From Vreelandella aquamarina (lineage in GTDB: Bacteria; Pseudomonadota; Gammaproteobacteria; Pseudomonadales; Halomonadaceae), in contig NZ_JABYQT010000005.1 of assembly GCF_020075495.1 (NCBI RefSeq), positions 1 to 64,000 on the forward strand: 64,000 bases of DNA. Reading direction: 5' to 3'. Position numbers and translations under genes: made by a program. Shown piece after piece: positions 15,908 to 26,149 of the stretch (position 1 is the stretch's first letter; each line of letters opens with the position of its first letter). The notes beneath the pieces are model-generated. The model saw nothing but the letters and a program-made list of their open reading frames with translations, ran no database searches and was not told the origin of the DNA.

Positions 15908-16261
15908 ATGACTCGTGTTAAGCGTGGCGTAGTTGCCCGTCGTCGCCATAAAAAAGTACTGAAGCAGGCCAAGGGTTACTATGGTGCCCGTTCGCGTGTT
16001 TTCCGCGTAGCCAAACAAGCCGTCATCAAAGCCGGTCAGTATGCCTACCGTGACCGCCGTAACCGCAAGCGCCAGTTCCGCGCGCTGTGGATTCAGCGTA
16101 TCAACGCGGGTGCACGTATCAACGGTATGTCCTACAGCCGCTTCGTTGGCGGCCTGAAGAAAGCCGGCATTGAAATCGACCGTAAGGTTCTGGCCGACCT
16201 GGCAGTACACGAAAAAGCGGCATTTGCTGCTATCGTGGAAAAAGCCAAGGCTGCCCAATAA
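15908..16261 (+). CDS. rplT: Ribosomal protein bL20
   Basis: This 117-aa protein is required early in 50S assembly and is the known autorepressor of its operon in E. coli. Diagnostic segments are [29 protein letters not shown] and [22 protein letters not shown] lies in front of the ATG. A strong terminator follows at 16323-16357. Confidence 0.97.
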   Translation: MTRVKRGVVARRRHKKVLKQAKGYYGARSRVFRVAKQAVIKAGQYAYRDRRNRKRQFRALWIQRINAGARINGMSYSRFVGGLKKAGIEIDRKVLADLAVHEKAAFAAIVEKAKAAQ

Positions 16262-16322
16262 GGTTTGCGTTGCGCGAGCTTGGCTTGCGTAACGTGACCA
16301 CGGTCATTTCAGTGTGACCCTG

Positions 16323-16357
16323 CAGGGGAAGAGCAGCCGCTCTTCCCCTGTTTTTTT
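16323..16357 (+). terminator. Terminator between rplT and pheS
   Basis: CAGGGGAAGAGC (16323-16334) pairs perfectly with GCTCTTCCCCTG (16339-16350) around AGCC and is followed by seven T. I looked for a Phe-rich leader peptide that would make it a pheST attenuator, as in E. coli, and found none in 16262-16322. Confidence 0.92.
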
Positions 16358-16402
16358 GTCATCTTCTACGTGCAACACCCTCAAAAAGAGGGAGCCGCTT
16401 AA

Positions 16403-17437
<1,035 letters not shown>

Positions 17438-17463
17438 TACCGCCGCCGGATACAGGAACGATC

Positions 17464-19845
17464 ATGAAATTTTCAGAACAGTGGCTGCGCGAATGGGTCT
17501 CACCGCAGCTTAGCACACAGGCTATTGCCGACCAGATCACCATGGCCGGTTTGGAAGTGGATGCCGTCGAGCCGGTCGCTGCCTCGTTTAGCGGCGTTGT
17601 GGTGGCCGAAGTGCTGACCAAGGAAAAGCACCCGGATGCCGACAAGTTGAACGTCTGCACGGTCAATGACGGCTCTGATGCGCCCGTGCAGGTCGTGTGT
17701 GGTGCCGCCAACGTCGAAGTTGGCCAGAAAATTCCATTTGCTCAGGTGGGTGGGGTGCTGCCGGGCGACTTCAAGATCAAGAAAGCCAAGCTGCGTGGCG
17801 TTGAATCACGGGGCATGATTTGCTCGGCATCCGAGCTTGGGCTCGAGGAGGAAGCTTCACCGGGTATTCTGGTGCTGCCTGAGTCCGCGCCAGTAGGTGT
17901 TGATTTTCGTGAGTTCATGCACCTTGATGACATGACCATCGAGGTGGACCTGACACCCAACCGGGGAGATTGCCTGAGCCTCAAGGGGCTGGCACGGGAA
18001 GTCGGCGTTCTCAACCGCCTGATGCTCAGCGAGCCTGATATCGAGCCGGTAAAAGCGAACATCGACGATACATTTGCCGTCAGTGTCGAGGCGCCTGAGA
18101 AATGCCCGCGTTATGTCGGGCGGGTCATCAATGGGGTAAACGTCAAGGCTCCAACGCCACTGTGGATGGTCGAGCGCCTCCGGCGCAGCGGCATTCGTTC
18201 CATTGATCCTGTCGTGGATGTTACCAACTACGTCATGCTGGAACTTGGCCAGCCGCTGCACGCCTTCGATCGCAATAATCTAAACGGCCGTATCATCGTG
18301 CGCCTGGCTCAGGCAGGCGAGCAGCTGACCCTGCTGGATGGCCAACAGGTAGCCCTGCGTCCTGAAACACTGGTCATTGCCGACGAGTCCGGGCCACTCG
18401 CCATGGCGGGCATCATGGGGGGCGAGAATTCAGGCGTCAGCGAAGCTACTCAGTCGATTTTTCTTGAGTCAGCCTTTTTCACCCCGCTTGCCATCGCCGG
18501 GCAGGCGCGCTCCTATGGCCTGCATACCGATGCATCTCATCGGTTCGAGCGTGGTGTAGACCCGCAATTGGCCGGTGTGGCGGTCGAGCGTGCCACGCGG
18601 CTGCTGATCGATATCTGTGGCGGCGAGCCCGGACCTGTCTGCGAAACATCAAGCAGCGCCCATCTGCCCGTGCCTGGTACTATTCTGCTGCGCGACTCAC
18701 GGCTCGAGAGTGCGCTTTCCAAAAAGCTCGCTGTCGACGACGTTACCGATATTCTCGAGGGTCTGGGGCTTGATGTGTCTCGCCAGGCGGAAGGGTGGTC
18801 GGTAACTGCGCCCAGCTGGCGCTTTGATATGGCCATCGAAGAAGACCTGATCGAGGAGGTCGCGCGTATTCATGGCTACAACAATCTGCCCGTTCGGCGC
18901 CCGGCGGCGCGGCTTGCGCTGCGCTCGGCAGACGAGGCGAAGTTGACTCAGGCGCAGCTGCGCCGCCAGATGGTTGCCCGTGGTTTCCAGGAAGCCGTCA
19001 CCTACAGCTTCGTCGCGCCCGAACTCCAGGCCGCTCTGCTGCCGGATGCGGTGTCTCCGGTGCTGGCCAATCCGATCTCCGCCGATCTCTCGGTAATGCG
19101 CGCCAGTCTGTTTCCCGGTCTGGTGCGCGCCATGGAACACAACTTGAATCGTCAGCAGACCCGCGTCCGTCTTTTCGAGACCGGGCTTGTGTTCAACGGT
19201 GAGCTGGATCAGCTGTCGCAAATCCCCATGATGGGGGCTCTGGCCTGTGGTAGCCGTGAATCGGAAGGGTGGAGCGGTACAAAAGAACGTATCGATTTCT
19301 ACGACTTGAAAGGCGATCTCGAAAGCCTGCTGGCGCTGGGGGGAAATCTTGACGCCTGGCGTTTCGAACCTGCCGAGCATCCGGCGCTTCATCCGGGGCA
19401 GAGTGCCGAGATCCTGTTCAATGGCGAGCACGCAGGCTGGATTGGTACGTTGCATCCCCAGGTGCGCGCCACGCTTGGGCTGAAAGTCGATGCGGTACTG
19501 TTCGAGGTGCGCCTGGATGCATTGAGCCGGGGCAGTATCCCTGCCTTCGAGGCTCTGTCGCGCTATCCGGAAGTGCGCCGTGATCTGGCGTTTACCCTCA
19601 AGAACGACGTACCGGTGCAGGCACTGCTGGATTGCGTCAGGGCCGAGGCTGGCGATTACCTGAAAGACATCACGCTATTTGATGTCTATGCTGGTAAGGG
19701 CGTCGTGGAAGGTCACAAGAGTATTGCATTGGGCTTGACCTGGCAGCATCCTTCACGCACGCTAAACGACGAAGAAATCAATCAGTTGATAGATTCCATC
19801 GTGACACAAGTGCGTGTCCAGCTTGAGGCTGAGCTGCGCGGCTGA
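17464..19845 (+). CDS. pheT: Phenylalanyl-tRNA synthetase, beta subunit
   Basis: This 793-aa subunit binds tRNA-Phe and edits mischarged tyrosine. The order is normal: N-terminal tRNA-binding (EMAP-like) domain at about 40-150 with KHPDADKLNVC, B3/B4 editing domain, B5 domain around 400-470, a catalytic-like class II fold, and the C-terminal anticodon-binding FDX-ACB domain with RYPEVRRDLAFTL. The gene is followed after 63 bp by ihfA, as in other gammaproteobacteria. Confidence 0.97.
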   Translation: MKFSEQWLREWVSPQLSTQAIADQITMAGLEVDAVEPVAASFSGVVVAEVLTKEKHPDADKLNVCTVNDGSDAPVQVVCGAANVEVGQKIPFAQVGGVLPGDFKIKKAKLRGVESRGMICSASELGLEEEASPGILVLPESAPVGVDFREFMHLDDMTIEVDLTPNRGDCLSLKGLAREVGVLNRLMLSEPDIEPVKANIDDTFAVSVEAPEKCPRYVGRVINGVNVKAPTPLWMVERLRRSGIRSIDPVVDVTNYVMLELGQPLHAFDRNNLNGRIIVRLAQAGEQLTLLDGQQVALRPETLVIADESGPLAMAGIMGGENSGVSEATQSIFLESAFFTPLAIAGQARSYGLHTDASHRFERGVDPQLAGVAVERATRLLIDICGGEPGPVCETSSSAHLPVPGTILLRDSRLESALSKKLAVDDVTDILEGLGLDVSRQAEGWSVTAPSWRFDMAIEEDLIEEVARIHGYNNLPVRRPAARLALRSADEAKLTQAQLRRQMVARGFQEAVTYSFVAPELQAALLPDAVSPVLANPISADLSVMRASLFPGLVRAMEHNLNRQQTRVRLFETGLVFNGELDQLSQIPMMGALACGSRESEGWSGTKERIDFYDLKGDLESLLALGGNLDAWRFEPAEHPALHPGQSAEILFNGEHAGWIGTLHPQVRATLGLKVDAVLFEVRLDALSRGSIPAFEALSRYPEVRRDLAFTLKNDVPVQALLDCVRAEAGDYLKDITLFDVYAGKGVVEGHKSIALGLTWQHPSRTLNDEEINQLIDSIVTQVRVQLEAELRG

Positions 19846-19908
19846 TAACAATACGCGACACGACGCTTATCACGTTCTTGGCAATGCGTTTGCTACAAGG
19901 AGGGTCTT

Positions 19909-20208
19909 ATGGGTGCGTTGACCAAAGCAGAGCTGGCGGAGCATTTACATACCGAGCTGGCGCTGTCCAAGCGGGAAGCAAAAGCAATGGTCGAAGCTTT
20001 CTTCGAAGAGATTCGAGCCTGCTTACGGGAAAACGAGCAGGTCAAGCTGTCAGGTTTTGGCAACTTCGACTTGCGTGATAAGCGTGAGCGGCCTGGGCGC
20101 AATCCCAAGACCGGCGAAGAAATTCCCATTTCGGCGCGTCGCGTGGTGACCTTTCGCCCGGGTCAAAAGCTGAAGCAGCAGGTCGAGCACTACGTGAAGA
20201 GCAAGTAG
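19909..20208 (+). CDS. ihfA: Integration host factor, alpha subunit
   Basis: The 99-aa subunit of the DNA-bending heterodimer IHF carries the conserved HU/IHF segment [20 protein letters not shown], and [14 protein letters not shown] distinguishes IhfA from HU. The position directly after pheT is the classical ihfA site. AAGGAGG precedes the ATG. Confidence 0.97.
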   Translation: MGALTKAELAEHLHTELALSKREAKAMVEAFFEEIRACLRENEQVKLSGFGNFDLRDKRERPGRNPKTGEEIPISARRVVTFRPGQKLKQQVEHYVKSK

Positions 20209-20227
20209 GACTCACCTATAGCGATAC

Positions 20228-20259
20228 AAATGGAGCGCCTTCGTGCGCTCCATTTTTTT
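20228..20259 (+). terminator. Terminator after ihfA
   Basis: AAATGGAGCGC (20228-20238) pairs with GCGCTCCATTT (20245-20255) around CTTCGT and is followed by a T run to 20259. It closes the thrS-to-ihfA block. Confidence 0.93.
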
Positions 20260-20448
20260 ATGCGAACTGATCATGCCAGGCGCCGTCAACAGCCGGGACG
20301 TATCGGTGGCCAGGTCGACGCACCACCTGCCAGCAGGGCCAGTGAAATGCGCCTTTCTGATGCGGTATGTTACTATTCGGGCGACGTTGAAGGCCCTGAT
20401 TGATCCTCTAAGCCGGCCTTGGAACACTCTGAATACAGGAAGGTAGTG

Positions 20449-20910
20449 ATGCCTCAGCTGAATATACTGGTGGGTACCATGTACGGCGGTGCCTTGGATG
20501 TTGCCGAGCAGGTCAAGCCGCTCTTTGAAGCCGCCGGGTTCGATGTGAGTATCGCCGAGCAGCCTACCCTGGACGATGTGACCAGTGATGAGGGCATTTC
20601 CCTGTTCGTGATCTCGACCACGGGTAGTGGGGATTACCCAGGTAACTTCGTCCCCTTCGTGCGCAGCCTGAATGACAAGAGCCCCTCGCTTGCGTCTTTA
20701 CGCTATGGTCTGATTGCTCTGGGCGATAGCTCCTACGCTGACACCTTTTGTGGTGCCGGGCGGCAACTGGATGCTTTGCTCGAAGAGCATGGCGCGCATC
20801 GCCTGGGTGAGCGTCTGGAAATCGATGCCATGGAAACCTTCATGGCCGACGATGCAGCGGTTCCCTGGGTAGAAACCTGGATCGATGAACAGCAGCTCAA
20901 GGGGGCCTGA
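20449..20910 (+). CDS. Flavodoxin-domain protein, MioC-like
   Basis: This 153-aa single-domain flavodoxin should carry FMN and pass electrons to an unknown partner. The FMN phosphate loop is GTMYGGALDVAEQV near the N-terminus. STTGSGDYPGNFVPF and LIALGDSSYADTFCGAG are the two other FMN-loop segments and match the MioC/sulfite-reductase flavodoxin type. I chose ATG 20449, preceded by AGGAAGG, over an in-frame ATG ten codons upstream. The small membrane protein gene starts 1 bp after its stop, implying co-transcription. Confidence 0.88.
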   Translation: MPQLNILVGTMYGGALDVAEQVKPLFEAAGFDVSIAEQPTLDDVTSDEGISLFVISTTGSGDYPGNFVPFVRSLNDKSPSLASLRYGLIALGDSSYADTFCGAGRQLDALLEEHGAHRLGERLEIDAMETFMADDAAVPWVETWIDEQQLKGA

Positions 20911-20911
20911 T

Positions 20912-21286
20912 ATGCAGGTCAGGCCTTATTCGGCAGAGCGCATAAGCGTGGCGCTTGGGCTTTGCGTATTGATGCTGGCTGCCTTGCCGCGTTTCATGGC
21001 AAGTGGTCACGAAACGCGGCAAACCCTGATCATGATGGGGGTGGTGCTGGTAGCCGTGGCCAGCGTGGTTCAGTGGCGTCTTTTAGCTGCCGAGCAGCGC
21101 AGGCTGTTACCGCGCCTATGCCTTCGTCTTGTGGCCATGTTCACCTTGGGCGCGTTGATAATGGGCGCCTGGCACGCGCTGTTCACCTCCTGGATCAGCT
21201 GGGAGGTGTTTATCTCTCATGCCGCCACCTGCGGCTTGCTGCTTCATACGCTAAGTCTGTGGTGGGCATCTGAACCACCACCATAA
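20912..21286 (+). CDS. Small four-helix membrane protein, function unknown
   Basis: The 124-aa product has four hydrophobic segments (about 11-29, 38-54, 71-91 and 98-117) joined by short charged loops. I do not recognise a family. The ATG at 20912 lies 1 bp after the flavodoxin stop, so the two are probably translated together. A direct partnership, for example as a membrane electron acceptor, is possible but there are no heme-ligand patterns that prove it. It converges with the GGDEF-EAL gene, with 2 bp between the stop codons. Confidence 0.7.
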   Translation: MQVRPYSAERISVALGLCVLMLAALPRFMASGHETRQTLIMMGVVLVAVASVVQWRLLAAEQRRLLPRLCLRLVAMFTLGALIMGAWHALFTSWISWEVFISHAATCGLLLHTLSLWWASEPPP

Positions 21287-21288
21287 AG

Positions 21289-23853
21289 TCACCGTTCATG
21301 CGTAAGCGTGCCGAGAAGCTCGACAAATTGCCCGGCGGGCTGTGGCCGGGCGATGTAGTACCCCTGAATGATGTCGATCCCATACTCGCCTAGTTGCTGC
21401 CACTGCTGCTCTGTCTCGACCCCCTCTGCGACCACTTTCAAATCGAGTTCTCGGGCAAGACTTGCAATGGCAGCCACGATGGCCTGGCTGTTGTGGGTTT
21501 CATCGTGCAAGACTTCAATGAAGCTTCGATCAATCTTAAGTGCATGAGCCGGGATGTTGTGCAGGTAGCTCAGGGACGAATAGCCGGTTCCGAAGTCATC
21601 CAGTGCAATTTTGCAGCCCAGGGCGCGTAACTCGTGGAGCACGGCGGCTCCCTCCGCCTGACGGTTGAGCAGTATGCTTTCGGTCAGCTCGAAGGTTATC
21701 AGCGAGGGCGCAATGGCGTGATGCTGAAGCTTCTGAGCGATCGTCTGGACGAAATCGGGCTGCCAGAACTGTGCTGAAGACAAATTGATGGCGACCGGTA
21801 CCAGTGATTTACCGCTGGCGCGCCATTGGTGCATATCATCAAGCACCAGATCCATGACGCGATCCCCAAGAGGCAGAATAAGCCCGGAGCTTTCCGCCAG
21901 GGGAATGAAGTCATCCGGGCCGATATTGCCGCGCACCGGATGAGTCCAGCGAACGAGTGCCTCGGCTGAAACCAGCTGGCGTGTCTTGCGGCTTACTAGC
22001 GGCTGGTAAGCCATGTACAGGCCGTCGCCGGTGTCGACGGCGTTGCGCAGCGCCGTTTCCATGCTCAACTGGTCGCGCAGCTTGCGGTCTACATCGGCTT
22101 GATAGAGGCGATATGTATTGCGGCCTTCGCGCTTGGCGCGGTACATCGCAGCATCGGCATGCTGGATGAGCACTTCCGGCGTATCGCCATCGTCTGGATA
22201 CAGGCTGATGCCGATACTGCACCCGATTCGAAAGCTGTGCCCCTTTAACGTATAGGGTGCGCTGACGGCATCGATCAACCGCTGCGCCGCGCTGGATGCT
22301 TCTGTAAACCCGCTGATGTCGGGCAGCAGCGCAATGAACTCATCGCCTCCCAGGCGGGCCAGCGTATCGTCCTCGCGCAGCCTGAGAGTCATTCGGGCGG
22401 CAACCTCGAGCAACAGCTCGTCGCCTAGCGCATGCCCCAGCGTATCGTTGACCTGCTTGAAATGATCAAGATCGATAAATATGACGGCTATCTGCTGAGC
22501 CTCACGGTGGGCGTGACGAATGGCCAGGGTGATACGATCTTCGAGCAAGCGGCGGTTGGGGAGACGAGTCAGAACATCGTAATAGGCGAGGTGCCGAATC
22601 TGTTCCTCGTTTTCGCGTACATGGGTGATGTCCGAGAAAAGCCCGGCGTAGTGCTGGGTAACGCCGCTATCATCCTTTATGGCCGTGATGGTCAAGAGCT
22701 CGAGATAGAGCTCGCCGGATTTACGCCGGTTCCAGACCTCGCCGCGCCAGTATCCGCTGACTTTCAAAGAGGCCCACATCTGCTCGTAGAAGTCGGCATC
22801 CTGGCGGCCTGAACCCAGTATACTGGGTTTCTTGCCCGCCACTTCCTCGAGCGTATAGCCGGTCAGGTGAGTAAAGGCCGGGTTAACGAACTCGATGCAT
22901 GCATCGGCATCGGTAATGATGATGCCTTCAAGCGAAGAGTCGATGACCCGCTCGGCCAGCTGCAGATGTTGGCGCGAACGTGCCAGTGCTTGATCCCGCT
23001 GGGTCAATGCCTCACGCAGATCGGCCAGGTACAGGTACTCCGCTCCTGACAGGATGTCGCCAAAGCCCAGCAAGCCAACGATCTTCTCCTGGCTGTCACG
23101 TACGACCAGATGGCGAATGCGGTGATTGATCAGCAGGTCACGCGCATTGATCAGTGGGGTGGACTCCGTGACGCTGAGCAACGGCTTGCTCGACAGCTGT
23201 ATCACCGGGGTGTCGTCTGATCGATTGGCGATAAACGATACGAGGTCGCGTTCGGTAACGATGCCTAGCTGGTGGTCGTCAACGATGATGGCGGCATCCT
23301 GCTGGTGGGTGCGCATGCGGGCTGCTGCATCGGCTACGCTGAGCGACCCTTCGATGAGCAGCGGGTCGCGCCGCATGGCGGCATGCACTTCACGCAGGCG
23401 CAGGTAGGGCTCAAGTCCCTGGTTCATGACGATATCGGTTTGCGAAATGATACCCACAGGGCGGCTCGCCTCATCGATAACGACCAGGTGGCGCACCTTG
23501 TGTGTATTGAGAAGCAGGGCGGCTTCGCTCAAAAGCATCTGCCCGGAGGCGGTGTGCACCGGCTGTGACATGAACGTCGCGATTGGCTTGTTCAGCGCTG
23601 ACAGCGTGCTGAAGTTGATCGACAGCGCGTCGTGTTCGGTCCAGATTCCCACCGCCTTATGATTTTCCATGATGACAATCGAGCTGCAGCAACGATCGGT
23701 CATGCGTCTTGCGGCTTCGCTGAGCGGTGTATCTTTCGTGCACTGAAGAATGCCGGTTTGCATGACGCGTGAAATGGGTAAGTCTTGATGAATAGACATG
23801 AGTATCGATACGATGGCTGGCAAAAGATCGTTGAAAGAGACAGGATATCGCAT
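21289..23853 (-). CDS. CBS-PAS-GGDEF-EAL cyclic-di-GMP signalling protein
   Basis: This 854-aa cytosolic protein makes and/or degrades cyclic di-GMP. Domains in order: four CBS motifs as two pairs (about 25-145 and 155-270), a PAS domain with following PAC segment (295-415), GGDEF (420-585; intact GGDEF at 502-506, with the inhibitory-site RxxD at 493-496), and EAL (600-850; EAL at 631-633, FELTES, DDFGTGYSS and VAEGVE all present). Both catalytic halves look intact. CBS pairs usually sense adenosine nucleotides, so it may couple energy state to c-di-GMP. The start is uncertain: the Met at 23799 leads directly into the first CBS motif, but neither start has a clear Shine-Dalgarno. Confidence 0.92.
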   Translation of the reverse strand: MRYPVSFNDLLPAIVSILMSIHQDLPISRVMQTGILQCTKDTPLSEAARRMTDRCCSSIVIMENHKAVGIWTEHDALSINFSTLSALNKPIATFMSQPVHTASGQMLLSEAALLLNTHKVRHLVVIDEASRPVGIISQTDIVMNQGLEPYLRLREVHAAMRRDPLLIEGSLSVADAAARMRTHQQDAAIIVDDHQLGIVTERDLVSFIANRSDDTPVIQLSSKPLLSVTESTPLINARDLLINHRIRHLVVRDSQEKIVGLLGFGDILSGAEYLYLADLREALTQRDQALARSRQHLQLAERVIDSSLEGIIITDADACIEFVNPAFTHLTGYTLEEVAGKKPSILGSGRQDADFYEQMWASLKVSGYWRGEVWNRRKSGELYLELLTITAIKDDSGVTQHYAGLFSDITHVRENEEQIRHLAYYDVLTRLPNRRLLEDRITLAIRHAHREAQQIAVIFIDLDHFKQVNDTLGHALGDELLLEVAARMTLRLREDDTLARLGGDEFIALLPDISGFTEASSAAQRLIDAVSAPYTLKGHSFRIGCSIGISLYPDDGDTPEVLIQHADAAMYRAKREGRNTYRLYQADVDRKLRDQLSMETALRNAVDTGDGLYMAYQPLVSRKTRQLVSAEALVRWTHPVRGNIGPDDFIPLAESSGLILPLGDRVMDLVLDDMHQWRASGKSLVPVAINLSSAQFWQPDFVQTIAQKLQHHAIAPSLITFELTESILLNRQAEGAAVLHELRALGCKIALDDFGTGYSSLSYLHNIPAHALKIDRSFIEVLHDETHNSQAIVAAIASLARELDLKVVAEGVETEQQWQQLGEYGIDIIQGYYIARPQPAGQFVELLGTLTHER

Positions 23854-23884
23854 CAGGCAGTGATTGAAGTGATTCTCGGTCTAA

Positions 23885-23904
23885 AAGTGACAAATAAGTC
23901 ACTT
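23885..23904. repeat. Inverted repeat in the divergent region before the GGDEF-EAL gene
   Basis: AAGTGAC (23885-23891) and GTCACTT (23898-23904) form a perfect 7-bp inverted repeat with a 6-bp spacer. It lies 32 bp upstream of the GGDEF-EAL start and 6 bp from the sigma-32-like -35 of tig. It is a candidate operator for either gene. Confidence 0.4.
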
Positions 23905-23909
23905 ATTGC

Positions 23910-23937
23910 CTTGTAATTGATACCTGTGCCCCCATCT
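23910..23937 (+). promoter_or_regulatory. Candidate sigma-32 (heat-shock) promoter of tig
   Basis: CTTGTA (23910-23915), 14 bp, then CCCCATCT (23930-23937) match the sigma-32 pattern CTTGAA-N13-15-CCCCATnT at 5 of 6 and all defined -10 positions. Transcription would start near 23945, about 95 bp before tig. Confidence 0.6.
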
Positions 23938-24039
23938 TGCGAGCATGGCGCTTGCCACGGTGCGCCAGGGTTCTTAAAATTGCCCCTTTGATCTTATTAA
24001 ACACAGTCAACATGACGCCCAGCCGCTAGAGGACAATTC

Positions 24040-25392
24040 ATGCAAGTTTCCGTCGAGACAACCTCCCAGATCGAACGCCGTATCACTATTCAGGTACCGG
24101 CTGCCGAAATCGACGAGGCTGTCAGCACTCGCTTGAAAGATACCGCGAAAAACGTTCGTTTGAATGGTTTTCGCCAGGGCCGGGTTCCGATGGCAGTGGT
24201 TCGTCAGCGTTACGGTGACAGCGTACGCAGCGAAGTGGTAGGCGAGGTAATGCGCGAGCGCTACGTGCGTGCCATTACTGATGAGAACCTCAATCCTGCT
24301 GGCTATCCTCAGATCGAGCCGAAAGTGAATCAGGAAGGCAAGGATCTCGAGTTCGTGGCGACCATGGAGATCTATCCTGAAGTCGAGCTGGCTTCTATCG
24401 AAGGTACCGAGGTCGAGCGCCCGGTAGTCAACGTAAGCGATGCCGACGTTGATGAAATGATCGAAACGCTGCGCAAGCAGAACGCCGACTGGCAGGAAAC
24501 CGATGCAGCGGCGGCCGATGGCGATCAGGTCACCATCGATTTCCAGGGTTTCATTGGCGACGAGCCGTTTGAAGGCGGTAGCGCCGAAGGCCACGCACTG
24601 GTCATTGGTTCCAACAGCTTCATCCCGGGCTTTGAAGAGCAGCTGATCGGCACCAAGGCCGGTGAAGAGAAAACGCTCAACGTAACCTTCCCGGCGGATT
24701 ACCAGGCTGAGCATCTGGCCGGCAAGGAAGCAAGCTTCAAGGTGACCGTGCACAAGGTCAGCACCCAGCAGCTGCCGGAAGTGGATGCTGCCTTCATCGA
24801 GCGCTTTGGTGTCGAAGACGGTGACCAGGAAAAATTCCGTGCCGAGATCAAGAAGAACATGACGCGTGAAGCGTCACAGGCAGTCGACAACCGCGTCAAG
24901 CAGCAGGTGCTGGATGCGCTGAAGAGCGCCAACGATATTCCGGTACCGAGCGCGCTTGTGCAGCAGGAAACCGACGCCATGAAGCGCCAGGCAGCGCAGC
25001 AGTTCGGTCTGGGCGAAGACTTCGATGTCAGTCAACTGCCTAACGAGCTGTTCGAAGAGCAGGCCAAGAGCCGTGTTCAGGTAGGTCTGCTGCTGGCGGA
25101 AGTGATCAAGTCCAACGAGCTTGATGCCGATGACAGCGCCATCAAGGCGAAGGTCGAAGAGCTTGCCGAACAGTATCAGGATCCTTCCGAGGTGATCGAG
25201 TACTACATGAGCAACGAGCAGCTGAAAACCCAGGTGAAATCTGCCATTCTCGAAGAGAAGGCGGTTGACAAGCTGCTTGAACAAACGAACGTTAAAGACG
25301 TTGAAATGTCTTATCAGCAAGCATTGGCTGCCGCTCAGCAGCAGGCTGAGCAAGACGAGGGTGCCGAAGAGGGCGAGCAGGCAAACGCCTAA
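24040..25392 (+). CDS. tig: Trigger factor
   Basis: This ribosome-associated chaperone and peptidyl-prolyl isomerase meets nascent chains at the exit tunnel. The 450-aa protein has the ribosome-binding signature GFRQGRVPMAVVRQRYG (residues ~45-61). The FKBP-type isomerase domain (about 155-245) includes GDQVTIDFQGFIG and FIPGFEEQLIG, and a helical C-terminal arm domain follows. It heads tig-clpP-clpX-lon, the common bacterial order. The C-terminal tail is acidic. Confidence 0.97.
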   Translation: MQVSVETTSQIERRITIQVPAAEIDEAVSTRLKDTAKNVRLNGFRQGRVPMAVVRQRYGDSVRSEVVGEVMRERYVRAITDENLNPAGYPQIEPKVNQEGKDLEFVATMEIYPEVELASIEGTEVERPVVNVSDADVDEMIETLRKQNADWQETDAAAADGDQVTIDFQGFIGDEPFEGGSAEGHALVIGSNSFIPGFEEQLIGTKAGEEKTLNVTFPADYQAEHLAGKEASFKVTVHKVSTQQLPEVDAAFIERFGVEDGDQEKFRAEIKKNMTREASQAVDNRVKQQVLDALKSANDIPVPSALVQQETDAMKRQAAQQFGLGEDFDVSQLPNELFEEQAKSRVQVGLLLAEVIKSNELDADDSAIKAKVEELAEQYQDPSEVIEYYMSNEQLKTQVKSAILEEKAVDKLLEQTNVKDVEMSYQQALAAAQQQAEQDEGAEEGEQANA

Positions 25393-25457
25393 GTACCCGT
25401 CAGCGGCGCATCGCACGCGGTGCGCCTTTCCCTCACCGGACGCAAGGAATCACCTGA

Positions 25458-26075
25458 ATGAGTGAATTTGATATTCAAAACGCCGGCGGTCTAGTGCCCA
25501 TGGTGGTTGAGCAGAGCGCCAAAGGGGAAAGAGCCTACGACATCTACTCGCGTCTGCTGAAAGAGCGTGTCATTTTCCTGGTTGGCCCCGTCGAAGACTA
25601 CATGGCCAACCTGGTCGTTGCCCAGATGCTGTTCCTCGAGTCGGAAAATCCCGACAAGGATATTCATCTGTACATCAACTCGCCAGGCGGCTCGGTAACC
25701 GCGGGTATGTCGATCTATGACACCATGCAGTTCATCAAGCCTGACGTCTCTACCGTGTGTATCGGTCAGGCGGCCAGCATGGGCGCACTGCTCCTGACGG
25801 CAGGGGCTGCCGGCAAGCGTTACTGTCTGCCCAACTCGCGTGTCATGATTCACCAGCCGCTGGGCGGCTATCAAGGCCAGGCGTCTGATATCGAGATACA
25901 TACGCGTGAAATTCTGGGTATCCGCGAGAAGCTTAACCAGATCCTCGCTCATCATACCGGTCAGGATCTGGAAACGGTTGCCCGTGACACGGATCGCGAC
26001 AACTTCATGAGCGCCAATAAAGCTCAAGAGTATGGCTTGATTGACGCAGTGCTGGATAAGCGGCCTACATCCTGA
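25458..26075 (+). CDS. clpP: ATP-dependent Clp protease, proteolytic subunit
   Basis: This serine protease forms the tetradecameric chamber that works with ClpX or ClpA. The 205 residues include the catalytic triad: Ser107 in [11 protein letters not shown], His132 in [10 protein letters not shown] and probably Asp181 in RDNFMSA. The gene lies 65 bp after tig and 74 bp before clpX. AAGGAAT precedes the ATG. Confidence 0.97.
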   Translation: MSEFDIQNAGGLVPMVVEQSAKGERAYDIYSRLLKERVIFLVGPVEDYMANLVVAQMLFLESENPDKDIHLYINSPGGSVTAGMSIYDTMQFIKPDVSTVCIGQAASMGALLLTAGAAGKRYCLPNSRVMIHQPLGGYQGQASDIEIHTREILGIREKLNQILAHHTGQDLETVARDTDRDNFMSANKAQEYGLIDAVLDKRPTS

Positions 26076-26149
26076 TAGCGTGATGAGGTTTTGCTTTTCT
26101 AACGAGCTTTTATGGCGGTGCAAGCCGCCGCAGTGACAGAGGTACGCTA

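Noticed and set aside
16262-16357. pheST attenuator with leader peptide
   Set aside because: The terminator is strong, but the only short frame before it (GTG ACC ACG GTC ATT TCA GTG TGA) has no Phe codons, and I see no convincing alternative antiterminator. It is treated as an ordinary terminator.
20209-20448. tRNA gene after ihfA, as seen in some relatives
   Set aside because: No cloverleaf, T-loop GTTCGAATC-type sequence or acceptor stem could be found; only the ihfA terminator is there.
25405-25427. GGCGCA/TGCGCC hairpin between tig and clpP as a terminator
   Set aside because: The stem is short with a 10-base or longer loop and only TTT follows; tig and clpP are commonly co-transcribed.
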